Notes under the pieces: generated by a model
Seen by the model: the letters and a program-made list of their open reading frames with translations, nothing else
Databases searched by the model: none
What the model was told of the DNA's origin: nothing
Source: Caldilineae bacterium
GTDB taxonomy: Bacteria > Chloroflexota > Anaerolineae > Epilineales > Epilineaceae
Reading direction: 5' to 3'
Assembly: GCA_020634625.1 (NCBI GenBank)
Contig: JACKBJ010000004.1
Coordinates: 1-64,000, forward strand
DNA: 64,000 nt
In this document: piece after piece, positions 9,491 to 17,206 of the stretch
How the letters are laid out: each line of letters opens with the position of its first letter
How positions within the stretch are numbered: position 1 is the stretch's first letter
Program-made: the position numbers and the translations under genes

Positions 9491-9519
9491 TTGACCGTCC
9501 CGGAGCGGGCCGATAGAAT
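9491..9519 (+). promoter_or_regulatory. Promoter of the ECF sigma-factor gene
   Basis: TTGACC (9491-9496), a 17-nt spacer and TAGAAT (9514-9519) fit a housekeeping promoter. Transcription would begin near 9526, about 87 nt before the ATG at 9613. Confidence 0.6.
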
Positions 9520-9612
9520 CAGCCGGCCGCGGGCTCGCCCCTTCCAGGCCGCCAGGTCCAGAGTCCATGGCATGACCGGCGCAACCGTCGCGCCGCTGGA
9601 GTGTTCTAACGG

Positions 9613-10227
9613 ATGAGCAGCAGCGACTCGGCCTTGATCCGGCGCGCCAAGCGCGACCCTTCGGCGTTTGGGGCGCTGTATGATCGTTATGTCGATCGAA
9701 TCTACAACTACGTGCTCTATCGCGTTGGCGATACGGGTGACACGGAGGACCTGACGGCGCGCGTCTTTCAGCAGGCGCTGTACAAGATGCCGGGCTACGA
9801 GGACCGCGGCGCGCCCTTCGGTGCCTGGCTCTATCGCATCGCGCACAATCTGATCGCCAACTGGTACCGCGACACGGGACGCTACACCCAGGTGCCCTAC
9901 GAAACGCTCGACACGGAACCGGATCGACACGAGGGATCGGAAACGGTCGGTGACCTGCTCGCCGAGCGGCTCATGAGCGGCGCGCACGTCGCCGAAGCCA
10001 TCCGGTCCCTCGAGCCGGACCGCCAGACCCTGCTGATCCTGAAATTCAACCAAGGCCTTTCCAACGCCGAGATCGCCGATGTCCTCGGACGTTCGGAAGG
10101 CGCGATCAAGAGCCTCTACCATCGAACGCTGCTCAACCTGCGCGAGCTGCTGGAGGCGAGACAGCTGGACACCGAGGACGCGTTCGACGCGCGCCCTGCC
10201 GCCTGGCCGACCGGGAATGGGCACTGA
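9613..10227 (+). CDS. RNA polymerase sigma factor, sigma-70 ECF type
   Basis: A 204-residue protein with region 2 near residues 10-80 (FGALYDRYVDRIYNYVLYRV, then DTEDLTARVFQQAL and FGAWLYRIAHNLIANWYRD) and a region 4 helix-turn-helix near 140-190 (LLILKFNQGLSNAEIADVLG, then SEGAIKSLYHRTLLNLRE). No region 1.1 or 3 is seen, as expected for ECF factors. It is followed 65 nt later by a small membrane protein that probably controls it. The same two-gene arrangement recurs at 47277. The regulon and stimulus cannot be read from the sequence. Confidence 0.9.
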   Translation: MSSSDSALIRRAKRDPSAFGALYDRYVDRIYNYVLYRVGDTGDTEDLTARVFQQALYKMPGYEDRGAPFGAWLYRIAHNLIANWYRDTGRYTQVPYETLDTEPDRHEGSETVGDLLAERLMSGAHVAEAIRSLEPDRQTLLILKFNQGLSNAEIADVLGRSEGAIKSLYHRTLLNLRELLEARQLDTEDAFDARPAAWPTGNGH

Positions 10228-10292
10228 TCTGCAGCGCGCGGGGCAGCTCCCATCGGAGTTCGGCGCGATCTCGAGCATAAGGACTGAAGCCG

Positions 10293-10715
10293 ATGGAATC
10301 GCAGGTGCTGTCTGACTTCGAGGTCGAAGCGCTGCTCGACCGCCACGCGACGCTGCTGCGTCGGCACGAGGCGGAGCGCGCCGCTTCGCTGGCTCTCGGC
10401 TGTGAGCCGGCGCTGGCCCAGTTGCTGACGCTGGCCGAACGGGTTCAGGATGCCTTGGTCCCGGTGACGCCAGCAGCGCAGTTCCGACGCCAGCTTGGGG
10501 CCAGCCTGGAAGCCGAGGCCGCGCATCGAATCGGCGGGTCGGCGTTGGCTCCCCATGCGGCCGTCCGTGGCCTTGCCGGACGGGCGCTGACGGCGCTTCG
10601 ACGCAATCCGGCCCGGAGCCTGGCCGGCGGCAGCGCCGCCCTCGCGTTGGTCGGCGTCACGGCCCTGCTGCTGCGAGAACGATCGGGACACACGGCAACC
10701 GGTTCCGGCAGCTGA
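10293..10715 (+). CDS. Small membrane protein paired with the sigma factor (putative anti-sigma)
   Basis: A 140-residue protein with a long cytosolic N-terminal part rich in Leu, Ala and Glu, one membrane segment near residues 110-130 (AGGSAALALVGVTALLLRE) and a very short outer tail. Residues near 62-80 (PVTPAAQFRRQLGASLEAE) resemble the stretch DPASDFSAALEARVL in the partner of the second sigma factor at 47941. Order and topology point to an anti-sigma or sigma-associated protein, but there is no zinc-binding HxxxCxxC motif, so this is an inference from context. Confidence 0.65.
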   Translation: MESQVLSDFEVEALLDRHATLLRRHEAERAASLALGCEPALAQLLTLAERVQDALVPVTPAAQFRRQLGASLEAEAAHRIGGSALAPHAAVRGLAGRALTALRRNPARSLAGGSAALALVGVTALLLRERSGHTATGSGS

Positions 10716-10761
10716 GCCTGCGGCCGTCACGGACGCCCAGCGGCGCGCGCGACACACCGAT

Positions 10762-10776
10762 GCGGGCGTCGCCCGC
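10762..10776. terminator. GC hairpin between convergent genes
   Basis: GCGGGC-GTC-GCCCGC forms a short perfect stem between the end of the membrane-protein gene (10715) and the end of gyrB (10785). It has no T run, so termination is only a possibility. Confidence 0.3.
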
Positions 10777-10784
10777 GAACAGCG

Positions 10785-12716
10785 TTACACGTCCAGGTTC
10801 TTGACGTCCTGGGCGTGGGTCATGATGAAGCGCTTGCGCGGTGGCACCTCGGACCCCATCAGCATCTCGAAGGTGAGGTCGGCCGAAGCGGCATCCTCGA
10901 TGCTGACCTGCAGCAGCTGCCGATTCTCGGGGTTCATCGTCGTCTCCCAGAGCTGCTCGGCATTCATCTCGCCCAGGCCCTTGTAGCGCTGCAGGCTGAC
11001 GCGGCTGCGGTCCTCGAGCTCGGCCAGCACGCGCTCCTTCTGTGCTTCGGTATAGACGTATTGGCTGTTGCGCCCCGCCTTGATCTGATACAGCGGCGGC
11101 TGCGCGATGTAGAGGTTTCCGCGCTCGATCAGCGGCAGCATGTAGCGATAGAAGAAGGTCAGCAGCAGCGTGCGGATGTGGCTGCCGTCGACGTCGGCAT
11201 CGGTCATGACGACGATCCGACGATAGCGCAGGCCTTCCATGTCGACCTCGTCGCCGATGCCGATGCCGATGGCCTGCACCAAGGCGCGGATCTCGTTGTT
11301 CTTGAGGATCTTGTCGATGCGCGACTTCTCGACGTTCAGGATCTTGCCCCGCAGCGGAAGGACGGCCTGGAAGTGGCGATCGCGGCCCTGCTTGGCCGTG
11401 CCGCCGGCGCTATCCCCCTCCACGATGTAGAGCTCGGCCTCGTCCTTGTTGCGGGTCGAGCAATCGGCCAGCTTGCCCGGCAGCGCCGAGCTCTCGAGCG
11501 CGCTCTTGCGGATCACCAGCTCGCGCGCCTGCTTGGCCGCGCGTCGGGCGCGGGCGGCGGTCGAGCACTTCTCGACGATGGCGCGCGCGTCGCGCGGATT
11601 CTCGTCCAGCCAGGCGCTGAAGGCATCCGCCACGGCCGAGTCGACGTGGTTGCGCACCTCCACGTTGAGCAGCTTGACCTTGGTCTGGCTCTCGAACTGC
11701 GGATCGGGCACCTTCACGCTGATGACGGCCGTGATGCCTTCCCGGGTGTCGTCTCCGGAGAAGTTGCTGTCGCTGTCCTTCAGCAGGCCCTGCTTGCGCG
11801 CGTAGTCGTTGATCACCCGTGTCAGGGCGGAGCGGAAGCCGGTCAGATGGACGCCGCCGTCGGGCGTGACGATGGTGTTGGCGAAGGCGTAGGTGTTGTC
11901 GGCGAAGGAGTCGGTGTACTGCCAGGCCGCTTCGACCTGGGTACCGTCGATCTCGCTGAGCGCGTACACCACGGGATGGATCACGCTGCGCCCGCGGTTC
12001 AGATAGCGCACGAAGCTGCGTACGCCGCCTTCGAAGTAGAAGGTCAGCTCGCGCGCCGGCTGCTCGCGCTCGTCGCGCAAGCATACGGTGATGCCGCCGG
12101 TCAGGAAGGCCATCTCGCGCAGGCGCTGCTTCAGGGTCTCGAAGTGGTGGATCGGCTCCTCGAAGATGGTGTCATCCCGGAGGTAGGTGATGGTCGTTCC
12201 GGTCTCCTCGCCAGGCTCGAGCGATCGCAGGCGCTCGATCTCGCCCTGCGGGATGCCGCGTTCGTAACGCTGGCGGTAGAAGCCGCCGTCGGTGCGCACT
12301 TCGGCCAGCAGCCAGGTCGACAGGGCGTTCACCGCCGAAACGCCGACGCCGTGCAGACCGCCGGAGACCTTGTAGCCGCCACCGCCGAACTTGCCCCCGG
12401 CATGCAGCTTCGTCATGACGGTCTCGAGCGCGCTGAGCCCGGTCTGCGCATGCCGGCCGACGGGGATGCCGCGCCCGTTGTCCACCACGCGCACGGACTC
12501 GTCGGCGAGGATGGTCACCTCGATCCGATCGCAGACCCCGGCCATGGCTTCGTCGACCGAGTTGTCGACCACCTCGTAGACCATATGGTGCATGGCTTTG
12601 AGGTCGGTTCCGCCGATGTACATGCCCGGTCGGCGGCGCACGGCCTCCAGGCCTTCGAGAACCTGGATGTTGTCGGCGGTGTAGCTGAGTCCGGGATCGG
12701 ACGGGTGTTGTGACAT
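10785..12716 (-). CDS. gyrB: DNA gyrase subunit B
   Basis: ATPase subunit of type II topoisomerase; with GyrA it introduces negative supercoils. The GHKL ATPase domain shows VYEVVDNSVDEAMAG and DNGRGIPVG, then GGLHGVGVSAVNALS. The TOPRIM domain has EGDSAGG and MTDADVDGSHIRTLLLTFFYR. The C-terminal part contains RYKGLGEMNAEQLWETTM and ends in KNLDV. At 643 residues it is the short Gram-positive-type form without the large insert. I chose the ATG at 12716 (MSQHPSDPG), which aligns with the family; the frame extends upstream to 12800 across the promoter. ParE is the alternative, but the C-terminal end fits GyrB better. Confidence 0.95.
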   Translation of the reverse strand: MSQHPSDPGLSYTADNIQVLEGLEAVRRRPGMYIGGTDLKAMHHMVYEVVDNSVDEAMAGVCDRIEVTILADESVRVVDNGRGIPVGRHAQTGLSALETVMTKLHAGGKFGGGGYKVSGGLHGVGVSAVNALSTWLLAEVRTDGGFYRQRYERGIPQGEIERLRSLEPGEETGTTITYLRDDTIFEEPIHHFETLKQRLREMAFLTGGITVCLRDEREQPARELTFYFEGGVRSFVRYLNRGRSVIHPVVYALSEIDGTQVEAAWQYTDSFADNTYAFANTIVTPDGGVHLTGFRSALTRVINDYARKQGLLKDSDSNFSGDDTREGITAVISVKVPDPQFESQTKVKLLNVEVRNHVDSAVADAFSAWLDENPRDARAIVEKCSTAARARRAAKQARELVIRKSALESSALPGKLADCSTRNKDEAELYIVEGDSAGGTAKQGRDRHFQAVLPLRGKILNVEKSRIDKILKNNEIRALVQAIGIGIGDEVDMEGLRYRRIVVMTDADVDGSHIRTLLLTFFYRYMLPLIERGNLYIAQPPLYQIKAGRNSQYVYTEAQKERVLAELEDRSRVSLQRYKGLGEMNAEQLWETTMNPENRQLLQVSIEDAASADLTFEMLMGSEVPPRKRFIMTHAQDVKNLDV

Positions 12717-12754
12717 GCGTGATTTGCCCCGAGTGACGCGGTTTAACCTTATCA

Positions 12755-12783
12755 ATTCTAGTGGAACACGGGTTCTAGAGCAA
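12755..12783 (-). promoter_or_regulatory. gyrB promoter
   Basis: On the minus strand TTGCTC (12783-12778), a 17-nt spacer and TAGAAT (12760-12755) lie 38 nt before the chosen gyrB start. Confidence 0.6.
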
Positions 12784-12815
12784 GGTTGCCGAAGGGCCAT
12801 ACGTGCATCGGGGGC

Positions 12816-12844
12816 TTGACGCGGCGCACCGCAAGCCCTACTCT
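12816..12844 (+). promoter_or_regulatory. Promoter of the sortase gene
   Basis: TTGACG (12816-12821), a 17-nt spacer and TACTCT (12839-12844). The start codon at 12897 leaves a leader of about 45 nt. Confidence 0.6.
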
Positions 12845-12896
12845 TAAGCAGAGCCTAACTTCATGCGTTCGCCCGCGCACCCGTGGAGCTCGTTTG

Positions 12897-13790
12897 ATGT
12901 TGCGTTGGATCCAGACGTCCTTGCTGGCCTTGACGCTGACGATGAGCCTCACCGGCTGCCTCGCCGTACCCGAGACCCTCGGCATCGTGGTCCGTGCCGC
13001 CCGAGGCAGCGCCGCCGAGATCGCCGCGCAGCAGCGGGCGGAGACCGGGACGGCGGAACGCTCCGATCCGGCCCGCGTGCTGGCCGCCGCGCCGGCGACC
13101 GAAGTCGCCGCGCCGACCGTCACCAGCCAGGCAAGGCCGAGCCTCGCGGAGCGCGCCGTTCGACTGCTCCCCTTGGCCAGCGACACGCCCCAGCCGACGT
13201 TCACGCCTACGCCGACCTCAACCCCGCTGCCCACGGCAACGCCCCTGCCTTCGCCGACCGCGCCGCCCGAGCCCACCGCCGATCCCCTGGCGGCGGCCGG
13301 CCGGCCGATCCGCCTCGAGATCCCGGCCATCGGCGTCGATGCCGAGGTCGAAGCGGTCGGCCTGACGCCCGATCGCGCCATGGACGTGCCCAAGGGCTGG
13401 ATGAACGCGGGCTGGTATCAGAACGGCTTCCTGCCGGGCGAGATCGGCAATGCCGTCATCGCCGGCCACCTCGACACGAGCACCGGCGGTCCGGCGGTCT
13501 TCTGGGACCTCAACCAGCTGGTGGCGGGCGACGAGATCCACGTCACCTACGAGGACGGCAGCCGCTTCACCTTCGCGGTCGAGGCGAACAAGGTCTACGA
13601 CCACGATGCCGAAGGCGCCATCATCGAGTCGATCTTCGGCAAGTCGCTCACGCCGGACCTGAACCTGGTCACCTGCGACGGGGCCTGGGATCATGGCGCG
13701 GCGACCTACTCCAAGCGCCTGGTGGTCTTCGCCACGATCGTCCCGGGGCAGACGGTGTTCGGCAGCGGGCGCGCGAACCAGATCGACTAG
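12897..13790 (+). CDS. Lipoprotein-anchored sortase (class E/F-like)
   Basis: Cysteine transpeptidase that acts outside the membrane on cell-surface proteins. The ATG at 12897 has GGAG eight bases upstream and starts a signal peptide with the lipobox LTGC near residue 20; the longer open frame from 12786 was rejected because it would bury this signal. A Pro/Thr-rich spacer (about 98-125) leads to the sortase fold with catalytic His in IAGHLD, Cys in LVTCDG and Arg in SKRLVVFA. Length is 297 residues. Attachment by a lipid rather than a membrane helix is less usual. The convergent neighbour is a secreted subtilase ending in a YLP motif, but no LPxTG-type substrate is seen in the window. Confidence 0.88.
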   Translation: MLRWIQTSLLALTLTMSLTGCLAVPETLGIVVRAARGSAAEIAAQQRAETGTAERSDPARVLAAAPATEVAAPTVTSQARPSLAERAVRLLPLASDTPQPTFTPTPTSTPLPTATPLPSPTAPPEPTADPLAAAGRPIRLEIPAIGVDAEVEAVGLTPDRAMDVPKGWMNAGWYQNGFLPGEIGNAVIAGHLDTSTGGPAVFWDLNQLVAGDEIHVTYEDGSRFTFAVEANKVYDHDAEGAIIESIFGKSLTPDLNLVTCDGAWDHGAATYSKRLVVFATIVPGQTVFGSGRANQID

Positions 13791-13808
13791 CGCGTCGTCC
13801 GTTGTCGG

Positions 13809-13828
13809 GCGGCGTGATCCGACGCCGC
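13809..13828. terminator. Hairpin between convergent sortase and subtilase genes
   Basis: GCGGCGT, the loop GATCCG and ACGCCGC form a perfect 7-bp stem in the 143-nt gap between the two 3' ends. There is no T run, so a bidirectional terminator is only suggested. Confidence 0.4.
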
Positions 13829-13933
13829 GCATCCCTGCCGGAACCCTGGGTCAGCCAGCCGCATCACCGCCGCGGGACGCGCCACCGCAGGTCGCGCAGG
13901 CTCCGCCGACCCGCCGCGCACGAGGCTCCGGGC

Positions 13934-15483
13934 TCAGGGCCGCACGAGACGCGGCAAGTACACCGATCGATCGGGGCTCGGTGCGGGTGTATCGCTCGGC
14001 GCCACCGGGCTGGCCACCTCGGTCGGGGTCGGAAGCAGGGCGGTCGGGCTGGCCGGCTCGGGGCTGGGCGTCGGGCTGGCGGGTGCTGCCGTCGGCGTGG
14101 CGGTAGCCGGCGCGGAAGTCGCCGTCGGCGGCGCCGGAGTCGGCGAGGGTGGCTCGAGGGTCGCGGTCGGCACCAGGCGCAGCAAGGCCGTCAGGGCGGC
14201 ATCGACCTTGATGGTGACCGCCTCGTTGCCGCCCAGCCGCACCGTCGGGCGCTGACCGTTCTCCTTGAGCACCTGCTCGAGCAGGTCCGGGCTCGCCCAG
14301 GGCGCTTCGGCCATCAGGAGCGCGAAGGCGCCGGCAACGTGCGGCGAGGCCATCGAGGTGCCGCTCTTCGTATCGACGCCGCCGCGCAGGCCGTCCGAGA
14401 CGATCGCGACGCCCGGTGCCAGCAGATCGAGGTTCGGGCCGCGGTTGGTGAAGTCGGCCACCGAACGGTCGGCGTCGTCGATGGCGCCGACCGACCGACG
14501 CTCGCGATGCAGGCCGGCGATGCCAGCTTGCTGGACGAGCCATCGTTGCCCGAGGCCGCGACGGCCACGGCGCCCGCCGCGCGCAGCCTGCCGAAGGCCG
14601 CCGCCAGCGCCCGGCTGTAGGCATCGACGTCGTCGCAGTCTCCGTCGTAGAGCTGGGTCGTTCCGAGGCTCATGTTGATGACGTCGACATCGTCGCGGCC
14701 GAGGAGCAGGTCCAGGGCCTCGATCATGTCGCTTCCGGCGCCGGTCGCGCGGGCTTCCAGGTACTTGACGGCGATGATTCCGGCCCCCGATGCCACGCCG
14801 TATCCGGCGCGCTTGCCCCGCGAGCCGACCATCCCGGCCACGTGGGTGCCATGCCCGTCGAGGTCGGAAGCCGGGTTGTCGCCGCTGCCGCAGCGATCGC
14901 GCGGAACCAAGGTGCAGAGCTGCGCCACCACGGCGTCGCGCAGATCGATGTGGGTGGCGTCGACGCCGGTGTCGATCACGGCCACGTTCACGCCGCTGCC
15001 GGTCACGCCTTTGAGACGCAGCCGATCCGAGCCGATGAACTTGGTGCTGTCGTCGAGGAAGGCATGCAGCTCCGGGTCGCCCGAGACCGCCACCAGGCCA
15101 GGAACCGCCGCCAGGCGCGTCAGGGCCTCCCGATGCAGGCGGCCGGCCAACGCCGGCACGTGCGCGTACTGGCGCGACGGCACGAAGTCGGCGCCCAAGG
15201 CGGCCAGGGCCAGCGCCTGTGCCCGCGCGATGGCCCGATCGTCGGCCGCCGGCGCGTCGAGCATCAGGATCGCCGCCGCCGCCGGCTCCGTCTCGAGGGT
15301 CGCCCGAAGATCGGTCGCGACCTCGGGCCCGGAGGGGCGGAAGGGCTCGGCGGGCCGGGCGGTCGCCACACCGACCAGGATGGCGGTCAGCCCGCCGGCG
15401 ACGCCGAGGCCAAGCGCGAGCATGCGCTTGCGGTTCGGCGCGCGGCGATCGGAATGCGCTTGGGGATGGGTCTGCGGCTGCAT
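13934..15483 (-). pseudogene. Secreted S8 subtilisin-like protease, frameshifted
   Basis: The N-terminal frame (start ATG 15483, AGGAG 7 nt upstream; another ATG at 15489) encodes a signal anchor (RMLALGLGVAGGLTAILVG), a propeptide and the catalytic Asp (VAVIDTGVD) and His (DGHGTHVAGM) blocks. It leaves frame at a (CGAC)3 run at 14488-14499. The catalytic Ser block (SGTSMASPHVAGA) and the Pro/Thr-rich tail ending VYLPRLVRP lie in another frame, closing at 13934. Removing two of the three CGAC units restores the expected ASVGAIDD junction; adding one also restores the frame. Apart from this the gene is complete at about 515 codons. It could be a real mutation, a phase-variable switch or a sequencing error. 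It lies 88 nt downstream of murE on the same strand. Confidence 0.8.
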
Positions 15484-15571
15484 CAGCATGCTCCTGGCTT
15501 GAACGGCGGGCGAGACGAGAGGCCGTCGGGGTGGCAGGTCGGCCCACGCGTCACGCGGCATGGGCTGTTGG

Positions 15572-17206
15572 TCATGCAGACGGTGACGGCGGTGGTGGTC
15601 CGGGAAGGGCATCCCGACCCTGACCGAGCAGCGCCGCACGCAGGGCCAGGCGGTCATCCCAGGGATGCTCGACCTCGCCGATGCACAGGCTCTGCTCGTG
15701 GCCCTTGCCACAGAGCATCAACACGTCGCCGTCCCGCGCGGCGGCACAGGCCAGTCGGATGGCTTCGAACCGGTCTGGCTCTCGACGGAAGGCCGGCCTC
15801 CGCGGCGATGGCGCGCCATCGGTCGGCGCGCGATCGGGCAGCGGCCCAAGGCCAGGCAGCTCGTGGGCGCCTTCGGCCAAGAAGCCGCGTGCCACCGCCT
15901 CGATGATCGCGTCCAGGTCCTCGGTCCGGGGATCCTCGGCCGTGACCAGGCTGAGCTCGGCCCGGCGCGCGGCAACCCGTCCCATGGCGGCCCGCTTGCT
16001 CGGATCGCGCAGGCCGGCACAGCCGAAGACGGCGATGACGCGGCCGCCGGGTCCGGTCAGGTCGCGGGCGGCCGCCAAGGCGGCATCCAGGGCGTTGGGG
16101 GTGTGGGCGAAGTCGACGATGGCGTGGAAGGGCTGTCCGACGTCCACCGACTCCATGCGCCCTGGCACGCCGGCCAGGCCGACAGCGCCGGCGGCCAGCG
16201 CATCCAGCGGGGCGCCCAGGGCCTGGGCGGCGGCCATCGCGGCCAGGATGTTGGCCGCGTTGTAGCGGCCGCCGAGCCGAGAGCGGATCTCGACCGATCC
16301 AGCGGGCGTCAGGGCTCGAAAGCGCAGGCCCTCGGGACCCGATTCGATCGCCTCGGCACGCAGGTCCGCCGCGGTGTCGAGCCCGTAGCTCAAGCGCCGC
16401 GCGACGGGAATGCTCGCAAACCGGGCGTAGGAAGGATCGTCGGCGTTGAGCACCGCGCAAGGTTCGACACCGGCCTTGCCGTCGGCCGCCGACACCATGC
16501 GAAAGAGCTTGGCCTTGGCTTCGCGATAGGCCTCGAAGCTGCCGTGGTACTCGAGGGCCTCGTGGGTGATGTTGGTCAACACCGCCAGGTCGAAGGCCAC
16601 GCCGGTGACGCGGTGCTGGTGCAGGCCGTGCGAGGTCGTCTCGAGCACCGCGATCTCGGTGCCAGCCGCGCGCATCAGATCCAGGTAGCGCTGCACATCC
16701 TCGGCCTCGGGGGTCGTGACGTGCAAGCCCGTGTCCAGCGCTTCCTGGCCAACTTGGGCGGCAACGGTGCTGATCAGGCCGACCCGCCGACCGGCGGCCG
16801 TCAGCATGGCGTGGATCAGGGTGCAGGTGGTGGTCTTGCCGTCGGTACCGGTCACGCCGACGACGATCATGTCGCGCGACGGATGGCCGAAGAGGGCGCT
16901 GGCGACCAACGCGCGCGCCCGGCGCACCTCCGGTACCCGCACCAGCACGGCCTCCCCCGGCAGCTGAAGCTCGCGGCGCAGCTCGGCGACCGGGCGCTCC
17001 ACCAAGGCCGCGGCCGCACCGCGAGCGAAGGCATCCGGCAGGTAGCGGTGCACATCGAGGTTGACGCCCCGATAGGCCACGAAGAGCGTACCGGGACCGG
17101 CCAACCGCGAATCGTGCGTGATCGACGTGATCGAGACCTCGAGGTCGCCGACGGCCTCGAGGATCTCGACGTCAGCCAGGAGGGCGGCGAGCGTGGCGCC
17201 CGGCAT
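15572..17206 (-). CDS. murE: UDP-N-acetylmuramyl-tripeptide synthetase (Mur ligase)
   Basis: Cytosolic ligase adding the third amino acid to UDP-MurNAc-L-Ala-D-Glu in peptidoglycan synthesis. The N-terminal domain has ITHDSR; the ATP site is GVTGTDGKTTT; then come TTSHGLHQHRV, NITHEALEYHGSFE, the substrate-carbamate region, HAIVDFAHTPNALDAAL and the C-terminal CGKGHEQ. Length is 544 residues. The position that is DNPR in meso-DAP enzymes reads EDPR here, so the amino acid added (DAP, Lys or Orn) is uncertain. The start codon overlaps the nuoN stop by one base (TGATG), which implies translational coupling to complex I. A much longer frame running back to 18406 is an out-of-frame reading of nuoN and was discarded. 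Confidence 0.93.
   Translation of the reverse strand: MPGATLAALLADVEILEAVGDLEVSITSITHDSRLAGPGTLFVAYRGVNLDVHRYLPDAFARGAAAALVERPVAELRRELQLPGEAVLVRVPEVRRARALVASALFGHPSRDMIVVGVTGTDGKTTTCTLIHAMLTAAGRRVGLISTVAAQVGQEALDTGLHVTTPEAEDVQRYLDLMRAAGTEIAVLETTSHGLHQHRVTGVAFDLAVLTNITHEALEYHGSFEAYREAKAKLFRMVSAADGKAGVEPCAVLNADDPSYARFASIPVARRLSYGLDTAADLRAEAIESGPEGLRFRALTPAGSVEIRSRLGGRYNAANILAAMAAAQALGAPLDALAAGAVGLAGVPGRMESVDVGQPFHAIVDFAHTPNALDAALAAARDLTGPGGRVIAVFGCAGLRDPSKRAAMGRVAARRAELSLVTAEDPRTEDLDAIIEAVARGFLAEGAHELPGLGPLPDRAPTDGAPSPRRPAFRREPDRFEAIRLACAAARDGDVLMLCGKGHEQSLCIGEVEHPWDDRLALRAALLGQGRDALPGPPPPSPSA

Noticed and set aside
12863..14620. Plus-strand frame overlapping sortase and subtilase
   Set aside because: It is an out-of-frame reading of the sortase and antisense to the subtilase, with Arg-rich shadow composition.
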